Below are positions 17,370 to 27,600 of a stretch of 48,722 bases of DNA, piece by piece. The stretch spans positions 1 through 48,722 of the forward strand of contig JALSQZ010000125.1 in NCBI GenBank assembly GCA_026985055.1. The letters run 5' to 3'. The position numbers and the translations under genes were made by a program. Positions within the stretch are counted from its first letter, which is position 1, and every line of letters starts with the position of its first letter. Below the pieces are notes generated by a model. It saw nothing but the letters and a program-made list of their open reading frames with translations, was not told the origin of the DNA and made no database searches. The DNA comes from Sedimenticola sp. (GTDB taxonomy: Bacteria > Pseudomonadota > Gammaproteobacteria > Chromatiales > Chromatiaceae).

Positions 17370-18433
17370 GGATTGTTGTTGTGGTCGTCCTGCATCAGTG
17401 GTGCGGATATCTCCACAGACTGGTTCTTGTCCATCAGTTGCACCCGCCTGGCCATGGCCGGGTTCATGTGTACGATATTGTTTTCATCCACCAGCAGCAC
17501 ATATTTGATGCCCATCTGCCGGGCGATACGCTGCCAGTCCCTGGGGCCGGCCACGAACAGGGCGGTGGCGGCCGCATCCGCTGTGGTCGCATCGTCATGA
17601 ATGACGGTGACGGAGCGGGTACCCCGCGCCGGATGGCCGGTTCTGGGGTCGATGATGTGATGATAGACCTTGCCTTTCCACAGATAGTTTCGTTCGTAGT
17701 TTCCGGAAGTGAAAACACTTTCATCGCCGGATACATACAGAAAGCCGAGTATGCCCGCGCCAGTGGCGCCACGAATGGCGATACGCCAGGGGTGGCCCCC
17801 ACGGGCGCCGATGGCACGCAAGTCGCCGCCGCTGTTGACGATGGCATTGTTGATGCCCATTTCCCGCAGATGTTCGATGGCCAGATCGATGCCATAGCCT
17901 TTTCCGATGGCGCCAAAATCCAGTTGTACCCATGGGTTGCTGCACTGGGCATGGATGTCCTCGATGACAATATCGTCCATGCTGGGGTTGGCTTGCACCA
18001 GTTCTTCTACAGCGGCGGCATCCGGCGGTTGCCAGTTGTCCGGATTGTCTTGCTGAAACCCCCAGAGGCGAATCAGACGGCCGATGGCCGGGTTGAACAA
18101 ATGGTCGCTTTTGTTTGCCAGAATGGCTGATTTGCGCATCAGTGCCAGCACCGATGGGGGTAGGGCAAAGCGCTTTCCTTCCGCGAGCAGTTTGTTGGTG
18201 CGGGTCAGTGGGCCGGGGTTCCATGCATGCCAGGCATGGTTCATGATGGTGAAGTCTTTTTCCAGCGCTTCGACGGCGGCGACCGCCTTTTCCCGCGGTA
18301 CGCCAACGATGCTCACATCCGTCAGGGTGCCAAAGGCAAGGAACCGGCTGTTGTACACCGGCTCATTTCTGTCGCAGCCTGACAGTCCGAAAATGGCAAG
18401 CAGAATCAGGGTGATGCAGAGGCGATGGTTCAT
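17366..18433 (-). CDS. apbE: FAD:protein FMN transferase (ApbE), lipoprotein
   Basis: A 355-residue exported protein that attaches FMN covalently to threonines of respiratory flavoproteins such as Nqr and Rnf subunits. The signal peptide ends in LAIFGLSGC, a lipobox. The mature domain has NHAWHAWNPGPLTRTNKL, the LDFGAIGKGYGIDLA motif, VNSGGDLRAIG and HHIIDPRTGHPARGTRSVTV, with the Asp/Thr of a magnesium site (TTADAAATALFV). Start and stop overlap gshB and tonB by four bases. The frame is open upstream to 18982, which is only a shadow of gshB. No flavoprotein target gene is in the window. Confidence 0.93.
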   Translation of the reverse strand: MNHRLCITLILLAIFGLSGCDRNEPVYNSRFLAFGTLTDVSIVGVPREKAVAAVEALEKDFTIMNHAWHAWNPGPLTRTNKLLAEGKRFALPPSVLALMRKSAILANKSDHLFNPAIGRLIRLWGFQQDNPDNWQPPDAAAVEELVQANPSMDDIVIEDIHAQCSNPWVQLDFGAIGKGYGIDLAIEHLREMGINNAIVNSGGDLRAIGARGGHPWRIAIRGATGAGILGFLYVSGDESVFTSGNYERNYLWKGKVYHHIIDPRTGHPARGTRSVTVIHDDATTADAAATALFVAGPRDWQRIARQMGIKYVLLVDENNIVHMNPAMARRVQLMDKNQSVEISAPLMQDDHNNNP

Positions 18434-19383
18434 GCTGTACGGAGTCTGTTTTCGATGCTGTCCATGAGCATGCCGCTGATGTTGAGATGATAGAGTTTGT
18501 CCAGCTCGCGAATACAGGTAGGGCTGGTTACATTGATTTCCGTAAGATAGTCGCCGATTACATCCAATCCTGCAAACAATATGCCTTCTTCCTTGAGGCG
18601 AGGTGCGACCTGCTCCACAATCCAGTGATCGCGGTCGCTCAACGGTACGCCGTGAGCGCTGCCACCGGCCGCCAGGTTTCCACGGGTTTCCCCTTTTCTG
18701 GGAACTCGCGCCAGAGCCCAGGGAACCGCCACCCCATCCACGATCAGTATGCGCTTGTCTCCGGCGCTGATTTGCGGAATGAACTTCTGCGCCATGGCGT
18801 AGCGGGTCTGCCTGGCGGTGAGCGTTTCCAGGATTACATTGGTGTTCGGGTCCTTGTCCCGGATGCGGAAGATGGATTCGCCACCCATGCCTCCCAGGGG
18901 TTTGAGGATGATGTCCCGATGCTGTTCCAGAAAACGGAAGAAATCGCTGTAGCGTCGGGATACCAGGGTGTCCGGGATGCATTGCGGGAACCAGCTGGTG
19001 AAGAGCTTTTCATTGGCGTCGCGCAGGGCGCCAGGGCGGTTGACCACCAGTGTTCCCCTGGCTGCCGCCTGTTCGAGAATGTAGGTGGCATAGATATATT
19101 CCATGTCGAAGGGGGGGTCTTTGCGCATGAGAATGACATCCATGTCCTGCATGGGGACAATGGCCTCCTGATCGTATTCATACCAGTGATCCGGGTTGTC
19201 GAATACTTTCAGCTTGCGGGAGCGCGCCATGGCTCGCCCGTTTTCGAGATAGAGTGAGTCCATCTCCATGTATTGCACAGACCAGCCTCGTTCCTGGGCT
19301 TCCAGCAACATGGCGAAACTGCTGTCTTTGGCAACAGTTATCGTATTTATGGGGTCCATCACAATTCCAATATTTACTGTCAT
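18430..19383 (-). CDS. gshB: Glutathione synthetase
   Basis: ATP-grasp enzyme joining gamma-glutamylcysteine and glycine. The 317 residues match the E. coli length (316). Motifs in order: GIVMDPINTITVAKDSSFAMLLEAQ (marker; core MDPINTI), the MRKDPPFDMEYIYATYILE region, NRPGALRDANEKL, KPLGGMGGESIFR, ILIVDGVAVPWALARVP and the terminal EINVTSPTCIRELD. The ATG at 19383 fits the family start; the frame continues upstream to 19425 without a better site. First gene of the minus-strand operon that runs to pyrK. Confidence 0.97.
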   Translation of the reverse strand: MTVNIGIVMDPINTITVAKDSSFAMLLEAQERGWSVQYMEMDSLYLENGRAMARSRKLKVFDNPDHWYEYDQEAIVPMQDMDVILMRKDPPFDMEYIYATYILEQAAARGTLVVNRPGALRDANEKLFTSWFPQCIPDTLVSRRYSDFFRFLEQHRDIILKPLGGMGGESIFRIRDKDPNTNVILETLTARQTRYAMAQKFIPQISAGDKRILIVDGVAVPWALARVPRKGETRGNLAAGGSAHGVPLSDRDHWIVEQVAPRLKEEGILFAGLDVIGDYLTEINVTSPTCIRELDKLYHLNISGMLMDSIENRLRTA

Positions 19384-19532
19384 GCTAAATTTACCGGTTG
19401 CTGGTTGGGTTGTTGCTGAGTGCAATTCAAATGTTCAGCGACGGGATCGCAGAATTTGCACGGCTGTCTTGCGCTACCGGGCATAGCTTGCTATGTTGAG
19501 CGCATAAAGGCAAAAACATATTGCCAGGAATA

Positions 19533-19544
19533 ATAACCGGTTAT
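19533..19544. promoter_or_regulatory. 12-bp palindrome upstream of the exported pair
   Basis: ATAACCGGTTAT is a perfect palindrome in the 231-base gap between gshB and the plus-strand gene at 19615. It lies between a TTGCCA (19521) and a TATAAC (19553), but these are 26 bases apart, too far for a standard promoter. It could be an operator; no regulator is assigned. Confidence 0.3.
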
Positions 19545-19614
19545 GGGGGTGATATAACACGGTTTCTGAACTTGGGCAGGCTGAAGCAGGCAGTCTGTGT
19601 GTGGAGGAGGGAGC

Positions 19615-19980
19615 ATGACTTTGGGTAGATTACTGGCCATCGCTGGTTTATGCGCTGTGTCTGTCGGCAGTTGCCTGGCGCTGACCGAAGATGAATATCT
19701 GAAGTATATCGATGCCGAGGCATCCAAACTTTCCGAGCCGCAGTCTGCCGCTACCCCTGCAGGGGAGACCAAGGCGATAGAGGGGCTGGAAAAGAAAGGC
19801 GCGGGTCAGTTGAGTCAGCAGGAATTCGAGCGGGTGCTCAAGGCCAAGGCGAAAGGAACCTACTCGTTCTACGAATCCCTTATGGAAAAGGACAAGGCCG
19901 AGGTGTTCAAAGCCTACCGCGAGGGGACGTCCATGTCTCGGATCAGACGGTTGATCATCAACAGAAAGATGAATCGGTAA
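19615..19980 (+). CDS. Small exported protein of unknown function
   Basis: A 121-residue protein that I do not recognise. Residues 1-22 look like a signal peptide (MTLGRLLAIAGLCAVSVGSC and then LA). The mature part is charged, almost free of cysteine and probably helical, with LTEDEYLKYIDAEASKL, LSQQEFERVLKAKAKGTYSFYESL (marker only) and a basic tail RIRRLIINRKMNR. A strong ribosome site (GGAGGAGGGAGC) sits before the ATG at 19615, so I prefer it to the GTG-type start at 19597. Its TAA overlaps the next open frame (TAATG), so it probably acts with the rhodanese that follows. Confidence 0.75.
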   Translation: MTLGRLLAIAGLCAVSVGSCLALTEDEYLKYIDAEASKLSEPQSAATPAGETKAIEGLEKKGAGQLSQQEFERVLKAKAKGTYSFYESLMEKDKAEVFKAYREGTSMSRIRRLIINRKMNR

Positions 19981-20036
19981 TGCCCTGGCAATACCGCAAG
20001 AAAAAACAGAATTACCGGGAGAGGTGGCAAGAAAAA

Positions 20037-20795
20037 ATGAAATTGGTCATGAACAAGAGGCTGCGGGTATTTGTTGGCGTGGTTACATGTGTCGGGGCGC
20101 TGGCTTCCCTGGCAACAGCGGAAGAAGTGAAAGTGGGGGTGGACAACAAGTTCGTGGGGCTGACGGCAGACAAGCCCTATATTTATGTGATCCATGATGG
20201 AAGCTCGGTCAAGGTGCAGCGTGTTCAGGATCCAAACTACGAGCTGAGTGGTTATTACGCCAAGACGATTCGTCCCTGTCCGCCCCATTGTCTCAAGCCC
20301 ATAAGCCCCAGTCCTGATGTAGAAACCTATGGTGAAGTCGAAATATTCAATTTCATGGAAACCAAGTTGCGAGACGGCAGTGGCGTGCTGATCGATGCCC
20401 GTACCCCTTCCTGGTACAAGAAAGGCACGATCCCGGGTTCGATCAACATACCTTTTCCGCAATTTACCAAAGAACCGGATTCGCCGGAGATGGCGCAGTT
20501 GCTGGAACAGTTTGGCGCCAGGGAGCGGGGAGAGATCGGCTTCTTCACTTCCCTGCTGGAAAAATGGGGCATAGTCGATACCAGGTACAAAACGGAAAAC
20601 TGGGATTTTACTGATGCGAAGGATCTGCTGCTGTTCTGCAATGGGCCGGATTGTGGTCAGTCTCCCCGGGCCATCCGCGGACTGCTTGCAGCCGATTACC
20701 CGGCTGACAAGATAAAGTACTATCGTGGGGGGATGCGCATGTGGGAGTTCTGGGGACTCACCACCATTATTCCCGATACCGAGAAAGAGCAGTGA
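20037..20795 (+). CDS. Exported rhodanese-like protein
   Basis: A 252-residue protein with a signal peptide (about residues 5-28, ending ASLATA), then a domain of its own with the motif CPPHC at Cys81 and Cys85, then a rhodanese domain from about residue 95. The rhodanese has LIDARTPSWYKKGTIPGSINIP and the active-site region LLLFCNGPDCGQSPRA, where Cys201 takes the place of the sulfur-carrying cysteine and a second Cys206 lies in the loop. The loop is longer than the usual CxxGxR form. Likely periplasmic sulfur transfer, but no substrate is known. The frame opens at 19980 (TAATG); GGGAGAGG better supports 20037, with 20049 possible. Confidence 0.82.
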   Translation: MKLVMNKRLRVFVGVVTCVGALASLATAEEVKVGVDNKFVGLTADKPYIYVIHDGSSVKVQRVQDPNYELSGYYAKTIRPCPPHCLKPISPSPDVETYGEVEIFNFMETKLRDGSGVLIDARTPSWYKKGTIPGSINIPFPQFTKEPDSPEMAQLLEQFGARERGEIGFFTSLLEKWGIVDTRYKTENWDFTDAKDLLLFCNGPDCGQSPRAIRGLLAADYPADKIKYYRGGMRMWEFWGLTTIIPDTEKEQ

Positions 20796-20923
20796 TGGCC
20801 GCGGATTGCGTTTGTTGAAAGTGGGATTTGCAGCCGATCAGCGTTAAATCCGACAAACTCCCAGAGTCGCAGTGTAGTATATTTTCCGGATCATGATGGT
20901 TGTGTAAACAGTGAGTGGCAGTG

Positions 20924-21322
20924 ATGAATGAAGAAGCTTCCGGGGTTTCCGGCCTCAAGATAATGGTCATCGATGACAGCAAGACCATCCGGCGCACGGC
21001 GGAGAATTTGTTGACCAAGGCAGGTTGTGAAGTAGTGACCGCCGAGGATGGGTTTGAAGCCCTGTCGCTGGTTGCGGATCACCATCCGGATCTGATCTTT
21101 GTGGATATCATGATGCCGCGTCTGGATGGTTACCAGACCTGTGCGTTGATCAAGAACAACAAGGCATACAGCGATACTCCCGTGGTCATGCTGTCCAGCA
21201 AGGACGGGCTGTTCGACCGGGCCAAGGGCCGTCTTGCAGGTTCGGATCAGTACTTGACCAAGCCTTTCAGCCGGGACGAGCTGCTGGATGCGATACGCCG
21301 ACATATTCCCAAGGCGGCATGA
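20924..21322 (+). CDS. pilG: Twitching response regulator PilG
   Basis: A single CheY-like receiver domain of 132 residues. MVIDDSKTIRRTAENLL supplies the acidic pocket, FVDIMMPRLDG the phosphorylated Asp, MLSS the switch Ser/Thr and YLTKPFS the conserved Lys. In Pseudomonas PilG promotes pilus extension and cAMP signalling through the Chp system. The frame also opens at a GTG (20915); the ATG at 20924 is chosen, but neither has a good ribosome site. First gene of the chemosensory cluster. Confidence 0.93.
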   Translation: MNEEASGVSGLKIMVIDDSKTIRRTAENLLTKAGCEVVTAEDGFEALSLVADHHPDLIFVDIMMPRLDGYQTCALIKNNKAYSDTPVVMLSSKDGLFDRAKGRLAGSDQYLTKPFSRDELLDAIRRHIPKAA

Positions 21323-21382
21323 GTTGCCTTGAAAACAGAAAATATCAATCAAAAATACTGAATCAAGCAGGAAACAAGAAAT

Positions 21383-21745
21383 ATGGCAAAAGTACTGATT
21401 GTTGACGACTCACCTACCGAGGTTCATATCTTCAGCAGCGCCCTTGGTGATGAAGGTTATCAGGTGGTTGTGGCGACGGATGGGGAAGAAGGCGTACAGA
21501 AGGCAATGGAAGAGATGCCGGATCTTATTCTCATGGATGTTGTCATGCCTGGCCTGAATGGTTTTCAGGCTACAAGAAAGATTCACCGCAACGCATCGAC
21601 CAAGCATATTCCGATCATCATAGTCACCACCAAGGATCAGGATACCGACCGTGAGTGGGGGATGCGCCAGGGAGCCAGGGACTATCTGGTGAAGCCTGTA
21701 GATGTCAATGAACTGCTCAATAAAGTTGGAGAGATGGTCAGTTAA
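21383..21745 (+). CDS. pilH: Twitching response regulator PilH
   Basis: A 120-residue CheY-like receiver: VLIVDDSPTEVHIFSSAL, the phosphorylation site LILMDVVMPGLNGFQ, IIIVTTKDQ and YLVKPVDVNELL. PilH favours retraction or acts as a phosphate sink in the Pseudomonas Chp system. Overlaps pilI by one base (TAATG). Confidence 0.95.
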   Translation: MAKVLIVDDSPTEVHIFSSALGDEGYQVVVATDGEEGVQKAMEEMPDLILMDVVMPGLNGFQATRKIHRNASTKHIPIIIVTTKDQDTDREWGMRQGARDYLVKPVDVNELLNKVGEMVS

Positions 21746-22299
21746 TGTCTGAAGCCGACAGCCATACTTTGCAAACGGTACTACAGTATCTGTCCCGCGT
21801 AAGCGAACGCAGCAAGGCGCAGGAATCACTGGTTCCTGCCACCATGGTCAAGGAAGAAGACTGGCAGGGGCTTGCCTTCGTGCTCGACGGCGTGAAGATC
21901 ATTTCCGCAATGGACGAAATTCGTGAACTGTTGCCTTATCCTGATTCAGTCACCCGGGTACCTGGTACCGCGAACTGGATGTTGGGCCTGGCAAACATTC
22001 GTGGCGAACTGTTGCCCATAGTGGATTTGCAACAGTTTATCGGTGGCAGCCCGATAGTGGTCAATGATCAATCCAGGGTGTTGGTGATTCGCAACCGGGG
22101 CGCCTCCATGGGATTGCTGGTTTCTTCGGTGCTGGGGATGCGTCACCTGCCCATGAGCAAGCAAATCCCGGATACGCGCTTCGATGGGCTACTCGGACAT
22201 TATGTGTATGACGTGTTTGCCCTGGATGATGGCGTATGGCCGGTCTTCAGCATGGCGGCGCTGGCCAATGATGAACGCTTCATGTCCGCAGCCGCATGA
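21745..22299 (+). CDS. pilI: CheW-like coupling protein PilI
   Basis: A 184-residue CheW-domain protein that links the receptor PilJ to the kinase ChpA. Visible hallmarks are VPGTANWMLGLANIRGELLPIVDL (marker; core LGLANIRGELLPIVDL), RVLVIRNRGASMGLLVSSVLGMR and the C-terminal VFSMAALAND. Follows pilH with one-base overlap. Its stop overlaps a 34-codon open frame of doubtful meaning. Confidence 0.94.
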   Translation: MSEADSHTLQTVLQYLSRVSERSKAQESLVPATMVKEEDWQGLAFVLDGVKIISAMDEIRELLPYPDSVTRVPGTANWMLGLANIRGELLPIVDLQQFIGGSPIVVNDQSRVLVIRNRGASMGLLVSSVLGMRHLPMSKQIPDTRFDGLLGHYVYDVFALDDGVWPVFSMAALANDERFMSAAA

Positions 22300-22400
22300 T
22301 ATTGAGCAGCCAGAGTAATAGCCGTCACAGGGTTTTGCATGGTGATGATCGCTTGTCTGCCTGGTTCCGGCGGGCGGAGCAGTATTTATACATAGCGTAA
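22296..22400 (+). CDS. Possible 34-residue open frame between pilI and pilJ
   Basis: An ATG in the ATGA of the pilI stop opens a 34-codon frame with the segment DDRLSAWFRRAEQYLYIA. The overlap is typical of translational coupling, but length and composition give no support. It could be chance or a remnant. The rest of the 174-base gap has GTAACG/CGTTAC and TGGAT/ATCCA inverted repeats before pilJ. Confidence 0.2.
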   Translation: MILSSQSNSRHRVLHGDDRLSAWFRRAEQYLYIA

Positions 22401-22473
22401 CGGTGCCTCGTTACATAATGACAAACACGCCAAGTTGGGTGGATAGAATCCACGATTTTAAGGGGTTAATGAG

Positions 22474-24591
22474 ATGGTAGCTAGAGCAAAGAAAGGATCC
22501 GGCCGGTCGGCCCTGGTTCCACTGCTTTCAGTTTTGCTGGTATTGTCCATGGTCGCCGGGGTTATGGCCTTTGTTGCCTGGGCCAAACACAGTTCAGACC
22601 TGGAAAAATACATACTGGGGGCATCCGAACAGCAGGTGCTTGCCCACCGGATTGCAAAATATGCTTCAGAAGCAGCGAGCGGCAAGGAGGCTTCCTTTGC
22701 CCGCATGCAGGAATCGAGGGAAAGATTCTCCCGGATTCTGGACATGCTCAAGAACGGTTCGCCGGAACAGAATCTGCCGCCTTCTCCAGATGCCATTCAG
22801 CCGGAATTGCACAAGGTGGAAAATGCCTGGCTGGAGTTGCGTTCCCATGTCGATGCCATCCTTGACAACCAGGATGCCATTCTGTCGGTAAATGAAGTCA
22901 TCAATGGTATCCGGGATACCCTGCCCGACTTGCTGGAGGTTTCCAACGAAGTGACCAATGCCCTGGTCGAAGGAAAATCCGATCCCACTCAAATCTACTA
23001 TGCTACCCGTCAGTTGTTCCTTACCGAGCGTATCAATGCGGCACTGAACGATGTTCTCGCAGGTGGGTCTGCCACCGCACTTGCGGTGGATCAGCTTACC
23101 CAGGACGTGGACGAACTGAAAACCGTTATCGACGCGCTGGTGAACGGCAGCCCGGTGCTTGGCATCAAGGCGATCGAGCAACAGGGTATCAAGGAGCGCT
23201 TGCTGGAAGTTACCGCCATCCTTGGAGACCTGGATGAGTCCCTGGGCATGATTCTGGGAATGATTTCGGACGTTTTGCCCGCACTGGAGGCGGTAGGCGA
23301 AACCGGCATGAACGAGAAGGCTCAGGAAGCCCTTGCCACTGGTGAGGTTTTGCCGGATATGGATGTACCCAGCGAGCTTGCCCTTTCCTCTGACAACGTG
23401 GCCGAGGAAGTGGGCAAGCTGATCCATTTGTACGGTACTGACGCCGCTGATCTGAAGATTGGCCCGGTTCCGCTAAACGCCAAACTGGTAACCGCCCTGG
23501 GCGCCCTGTCCGCCATTCTGCTGGTGCTGCTGGGCATGGTACTGGTCGGGCAGGCCAGGCGACGGGAGGAAACCACCGCGGAGCAGTATCAGCGGAACCA
23601 GGAAGCCATTCGTCGTCTGCTGGATGAGATGGGCGATTTGGCGGACGGTGACCTTTCCGTCCAGGCGACGGTTACCGAAGATATTACCGGAGCCATCGCA
23701 GACTCCATCAACTACGCCATCGAGGCCATGCGCGAGGTGGTTGAATCCATCAACCAGACTACCGAGGAAGTGTCCGGATCCGCACAGGAAACCCAGGCGA
23801 CCATTCGGCATCTGGCGGATGCCGCAGAGCATCAGCGTGAGCAGATTACCGGTGCCAGCTCCACCATCGATCAAATGACCAGCGCTCTGGAAAAAATGGC
23901 TGGTGATGCTACCGAATCGGCCCAGGTTGCGCAGAACTCGGTTGAGCTTGCTTCCAAAGGTGGTGAGGCGGTACGCAGAACCATCAATGGAATGGACAAC
24001 ATCCGTGAGCAGATCCAGGAAACGTCGAAACGGATCAAGCGTCTGGGTGAAAGCTCCCAGGAAATCGGCAACATCGTGGAACTGATCGAAGACATCGCCG
24101 ACCAGACCAACATTCTGGCCCTGAACGCCGCCATGCAGGCGGCGATGGCCGGTGAAGCCGGTCGTGGTTTTGCGGTGGTGGCCGACGAAGTACAGCGACT
24201 TGCTGAACGCTCCGCCAACGCGACCAAACAGATCGAAGCGCTGGTACAGACCATCCAGGCTGATACCAACGAAGCGGTAAGTTCCATGGAAGCCAGTACC
24301 ACAGAGGTGGTTGGTGGCGCGGGGCTGGCGGAAGATGCTGGCGCGGCCCTGCAGGAAATCGAGAAGGTATCCAACGAGATCGCCGGAATCATTACCCACC
24401 TGGCCGACTCGGCGCAGCAGGAATCTGCCGAAGCCCGACAGGTGAATGACACCATGGGTGTGATTCAGGAGATCACCCAGCAGACGACGGACGGCACCAG
24501 AAACGCGGCTGCCGAAATTGGGGAACTGGCGGAAAAGACCAACCGTCTGCGTCAGTCCGTTGCCGGCTTTGTTCTGCCGGACAAGGTGTAA
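22474..24591 (+). CDS. pilJ: Pilus chemoreceptor PilJ
   Basis: A 705-residue methyl-accepting protein. There is one membrane helix near residues 13-35, a long periplasmic helical region (PilJ type, with repeats of the LxxVxxxL kind) and a second helix near residues 333-356. A HAMP-like region and the cytoplasmic signalling helix follow. The hairpin tip reads [20 protein letters not shown] (Met where Ile is usual), followed by [17 protein letters not shown]. It lacks a C-terminal CheR-binding pentapeptide. Thought to sense surface contact through the pilus, with PilI and ChpA as partners. Confidence 0.95.
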   Translation: MVARAKKGSGRSALVPLLSVLLVLSMVAGVMAFVAWAKHSSDLEKYILGASEQQVLAHRIAKYASEAASGKEASFARMQESRERFSRILDMLKNGSPEQNLPPSPDAIQPELHKVENAWLELRSHVDAILDNQDAILSVNEVINGIRDTLPDLLEVSNEVTNALVEGKSDPTQIYYATRQLFLTERINAALNDVLAGGSATALAVDQLTQDVDELKTVIDALVNGSPVLGIKAIEQQGIKERLLEVTAILGDLDESLGMILGMISDVLPALEAVGETGMNEKAQEALATGEVLPDMDVPSELALSSDNVAEEVGKLIHLYGTDAADLKIGPVPLNAKLVTALGALSAILLVLLGMVLVGQARRREETTAEQYQRNQEAIRRLLDEMGDLADGDLSVQATVTEDITGAIADSINYAIEAMREVVESINQTTEEVSGSAQETQATIRHLADAAEHQREQITGASSTIDQMTSALEKMAGDATESAQVAQNSVELASKGGEAVRRTINGMDNIREQIQETSKRIKRLGESSQEIGNIVELIEDIADQTNILALNAAMQAAMAGEAGRGFAVVADEVQRLAERSANATKQIEALVQTIQADTNEAVSSMEASTTEVVGGAGLAEDAGAALQEIEKVSNEIAGIITHLADSAQQESAEARQVNDTMGVIQEITQQTTDGTRNAAAEIGELAEKTNRLRQSVAGFVLPDKV

Positions 24592-24673
24592 CCGCAGCTT
24601 CTGGCATGTTGCCTGAACTGCGGTTCGCCGTTTGTACAGGCAATGAATCAGCAGTTCATCCCGGGGATGATTG

Positions 24674-27600
24674 ATGACCGACGTGGAAAAGCCTGATTAC
24701 GCTACCTTGCGCTGGGTGAAAGAGGGTATGGATGAAACCATACTGCTCGCACGCCAGGCGTTGGAAGAGTACGTGCAGGCAGGATTCAGGGGCGAGGGCA
24801 TTCAGGAATACCTGAAATATGTCCACCAGTTGCTCGGCACGCTGCGCATGGTGCAGGTTTATGGCGCCGGCATGCTGGTCGAGGAGATGGAGCGTGTTGC
24901 CAGGCTCCTGGCTGAAGACCAGTTGCAGGGCAACGAACGTCTTGCCGAATCCCTGATGCTTGGACTCATACAGCTGCCTCCTTATCTCAATCGGCTGGAA
25001 AAAGGCGAACCGGACATCCCCCTGGTATTGTTGCCGGCAATGAACGATTTGCGCGCTGCGCGCAACATGGCGCCGGCATCCGAGGTGGTCCTCTATGCGC
25101 CCAATCTGGATCGTTTGGTGGAAAGGGAGCCGGTGGTGCCTGGATCGGGCAATGCGCGGATTCCCGCGCTGACCAGAAACCTGCGCAATGATTTCCACAA
25201 GGCGTTGCTGCGTTGGTACAACGACAATGATGTCGAGCAGGGGCTGCATGAGGTTTTGCAGGTTCTGCAGAAGATCAATGCCGTCGCCGGCACCCTGCGC
25301 TTGCGTCGTTTGATGGACGCTGCGGAAGCCCTGGTCATCACCTTGATCGATGGAGAGTTTACCGCTGATCAGGAAGTAAAACGCTTGTTCAGTCGTATCG
25401 ACCGGGTTTTCAGGGACCTCATTGCCCGTGGCGAAGAGGCCACAGTCAGCGATTTCCCCATCGACCTGCTCAAGAGTCTGCTCTATTTCGTATCCCGATC
25501 CCATTCGACCAATGCCGTAGTACAGACGGTAAAGCGTACCGCCGATCTTGCCAACAGCTTTCCGGATCAGATTCACAAATCGGCTTCCGAAGCGGTCACC
25601 GGCGCCGATGAAAGTGTGCTGGATGCAGTGGCCGGGGCGCTGCATGAAGACCTGGGAAGGGTCAAGGAAGCACTGGATCTGTATATTCGCGGCGATCGCG
25701 AGGAATTGCATCGTCTCGAAGGTCTGGGAGACCTTCTCGACAAGGCTGGCGATACCCTGGGCATGCTTGGGCGAGGACTGCTGCGGGAGAAACTGTTGCA
25801 GGTGAGTGAGACGCTCACCCAATCTACCCAAAGTGGCGATTTGCTCGATGACGACAGCCTCATGGAAATCGCCACGGCTATCGTCGAAGTTGAGAATGCG
25901 CTCGATGTTTCGTCCGACACGGACAAGGGCGCGTCGGTAGAAACGGTTCAGGATCAGGAAGCCGAAGAAAGTATCGAGCATGTCATACGCGAGGCCTTTT
26001 CCGAGTTTACCCAGATCAAGGAAGGCGTGGAGAAATATTTGCGCGGCATCGGCAGTGAAGCCGGGCTGACCGAAGTTGCGGACAATGTGCACAAGCTCAT
26101 CGGTGTGTTTGATCTGGCCGGCCTGGACAGGATTTCCGATCTGATGATGCGCGCAGAGCCTGTAGTCAGGGAATTTGCCAGTTCGGAAAATGATCTGGAT
26201 GGCGTGCAGCAAAGCGCCTTGGTGGATTTCTTCGCGGGTATCGAATACTACCTGGAAGCACGTCTGGAAAAGCGCATCAATCTGGAAAAGTTCACGGATT
26301 ATGCGGATGAGGCCCTGCAACGCCTGACTTCTGAAGTCGCGGCGGAGGAGGCCCAGGTGCATCCGGAATTCGAGGTGGATGCAGGGGAAAGCGCTGCGGC
26401 AGCCGATAGCGGGGAACTGTTTTCTGATTCCATGCCCCTCGAAGATCTGCCACAGGAGGAGCTTGCTGTTGCTGCCACTTCGGTCGAGGAAGCGGAAGCC
26501 GAGTTCGAGTCCGAGGAGGCGCAAACAGTACAGGCGGCAGATACGCCTCAATCGCCTGAGGACGGGCAGCCGACAGGCGAAGCCGCGATCTCATCCGATG
26601 TGACACCCACGCAAATGGATGAGATTGATGAAGATATCTTTGACATTTTCATGGAAGAGGCGGGAGAAGAACTGGAAGTCATACAGTCCCAGTATCCCCT
26701 GTGGCGTGAGAATCCGGAAAATGAAACTGCCTTGCAGGATTTTCGTCGTTCATTCCACACGCTCAAGGGCAGTGGAAGAATGGTGGGCGCTAATGTCATC
26801 GGTGAATTTGCCTGGGCGGTGGAGAATCTGCTCAACCGTGTGATGGAAGGCAGTGTCGGGCCCACACCCGAGGTGATCGCCTATCTTGACGAAGCCATAG
26901 CCGCAGTGCCGCAGCTGATCGAAGCCCAGGCCCGGGGCGGAAGCGTGGCCGTGGATGTCAATGGATTGCAGGAGCGTGGTTTTGCTCTGGCGGAAGCGAA
27001 AAAAGCGCCCCAGGCGGAAGTCGAGGAAGAGGAACAGTTCGATTCCGAGTTGGCCGGACTGGAGGAACCGCTGTCCGAAGAGCTGGAATCAGAGATCCCT
27101 GATTCCAGCGCACAGGAAAGCAGTCTGACGGAAGCTGAGGACAGTGTTCTGGAAAGTTCCTCCATTCTTCTGGCCGAAGACCTGGTGGATATCTTCCGCG
27201 CCGAGTCGGCTACTCATTTGCGGGTCATCGACGATTTCATGGCGCGATGTGACGGTTGTGTCATCGACGCGGAACTGGTGCGCGCGATCCACACCCTGCA
27301 TGGCAGCTCCCATCTCGCCGAAGTTCCTCCCATGGCGGCTCTGGCCGGAGAGATGGAGCATTACTGCAAGCACATGCACCAGCTGTCCCATGCATGTGAC
27401 GAGCAGACCTTGTCCATCCTGCAGCGTTTCCGCAACACCATGCAACTAATGCTCGATGCGATCAACATGCCTGGCGTGGAAATCGATGGTTGGGAAGAGC
27501 TTCTGGAGGATATCCGCGAGCTGGATCATGCTCTGCCGGATGTCATTTCCGAGCTGCAGTCCAGTGGCGACAGTGAAGCCGTATCCGACATCATGCCGGA

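Noticed and set aside
24656..26551. 631-codon open frame on the minus strand
   Set aside because: Antisense shadow of the 5' part of chpA. Codon bias of chpA creates long open frames on the other strand.
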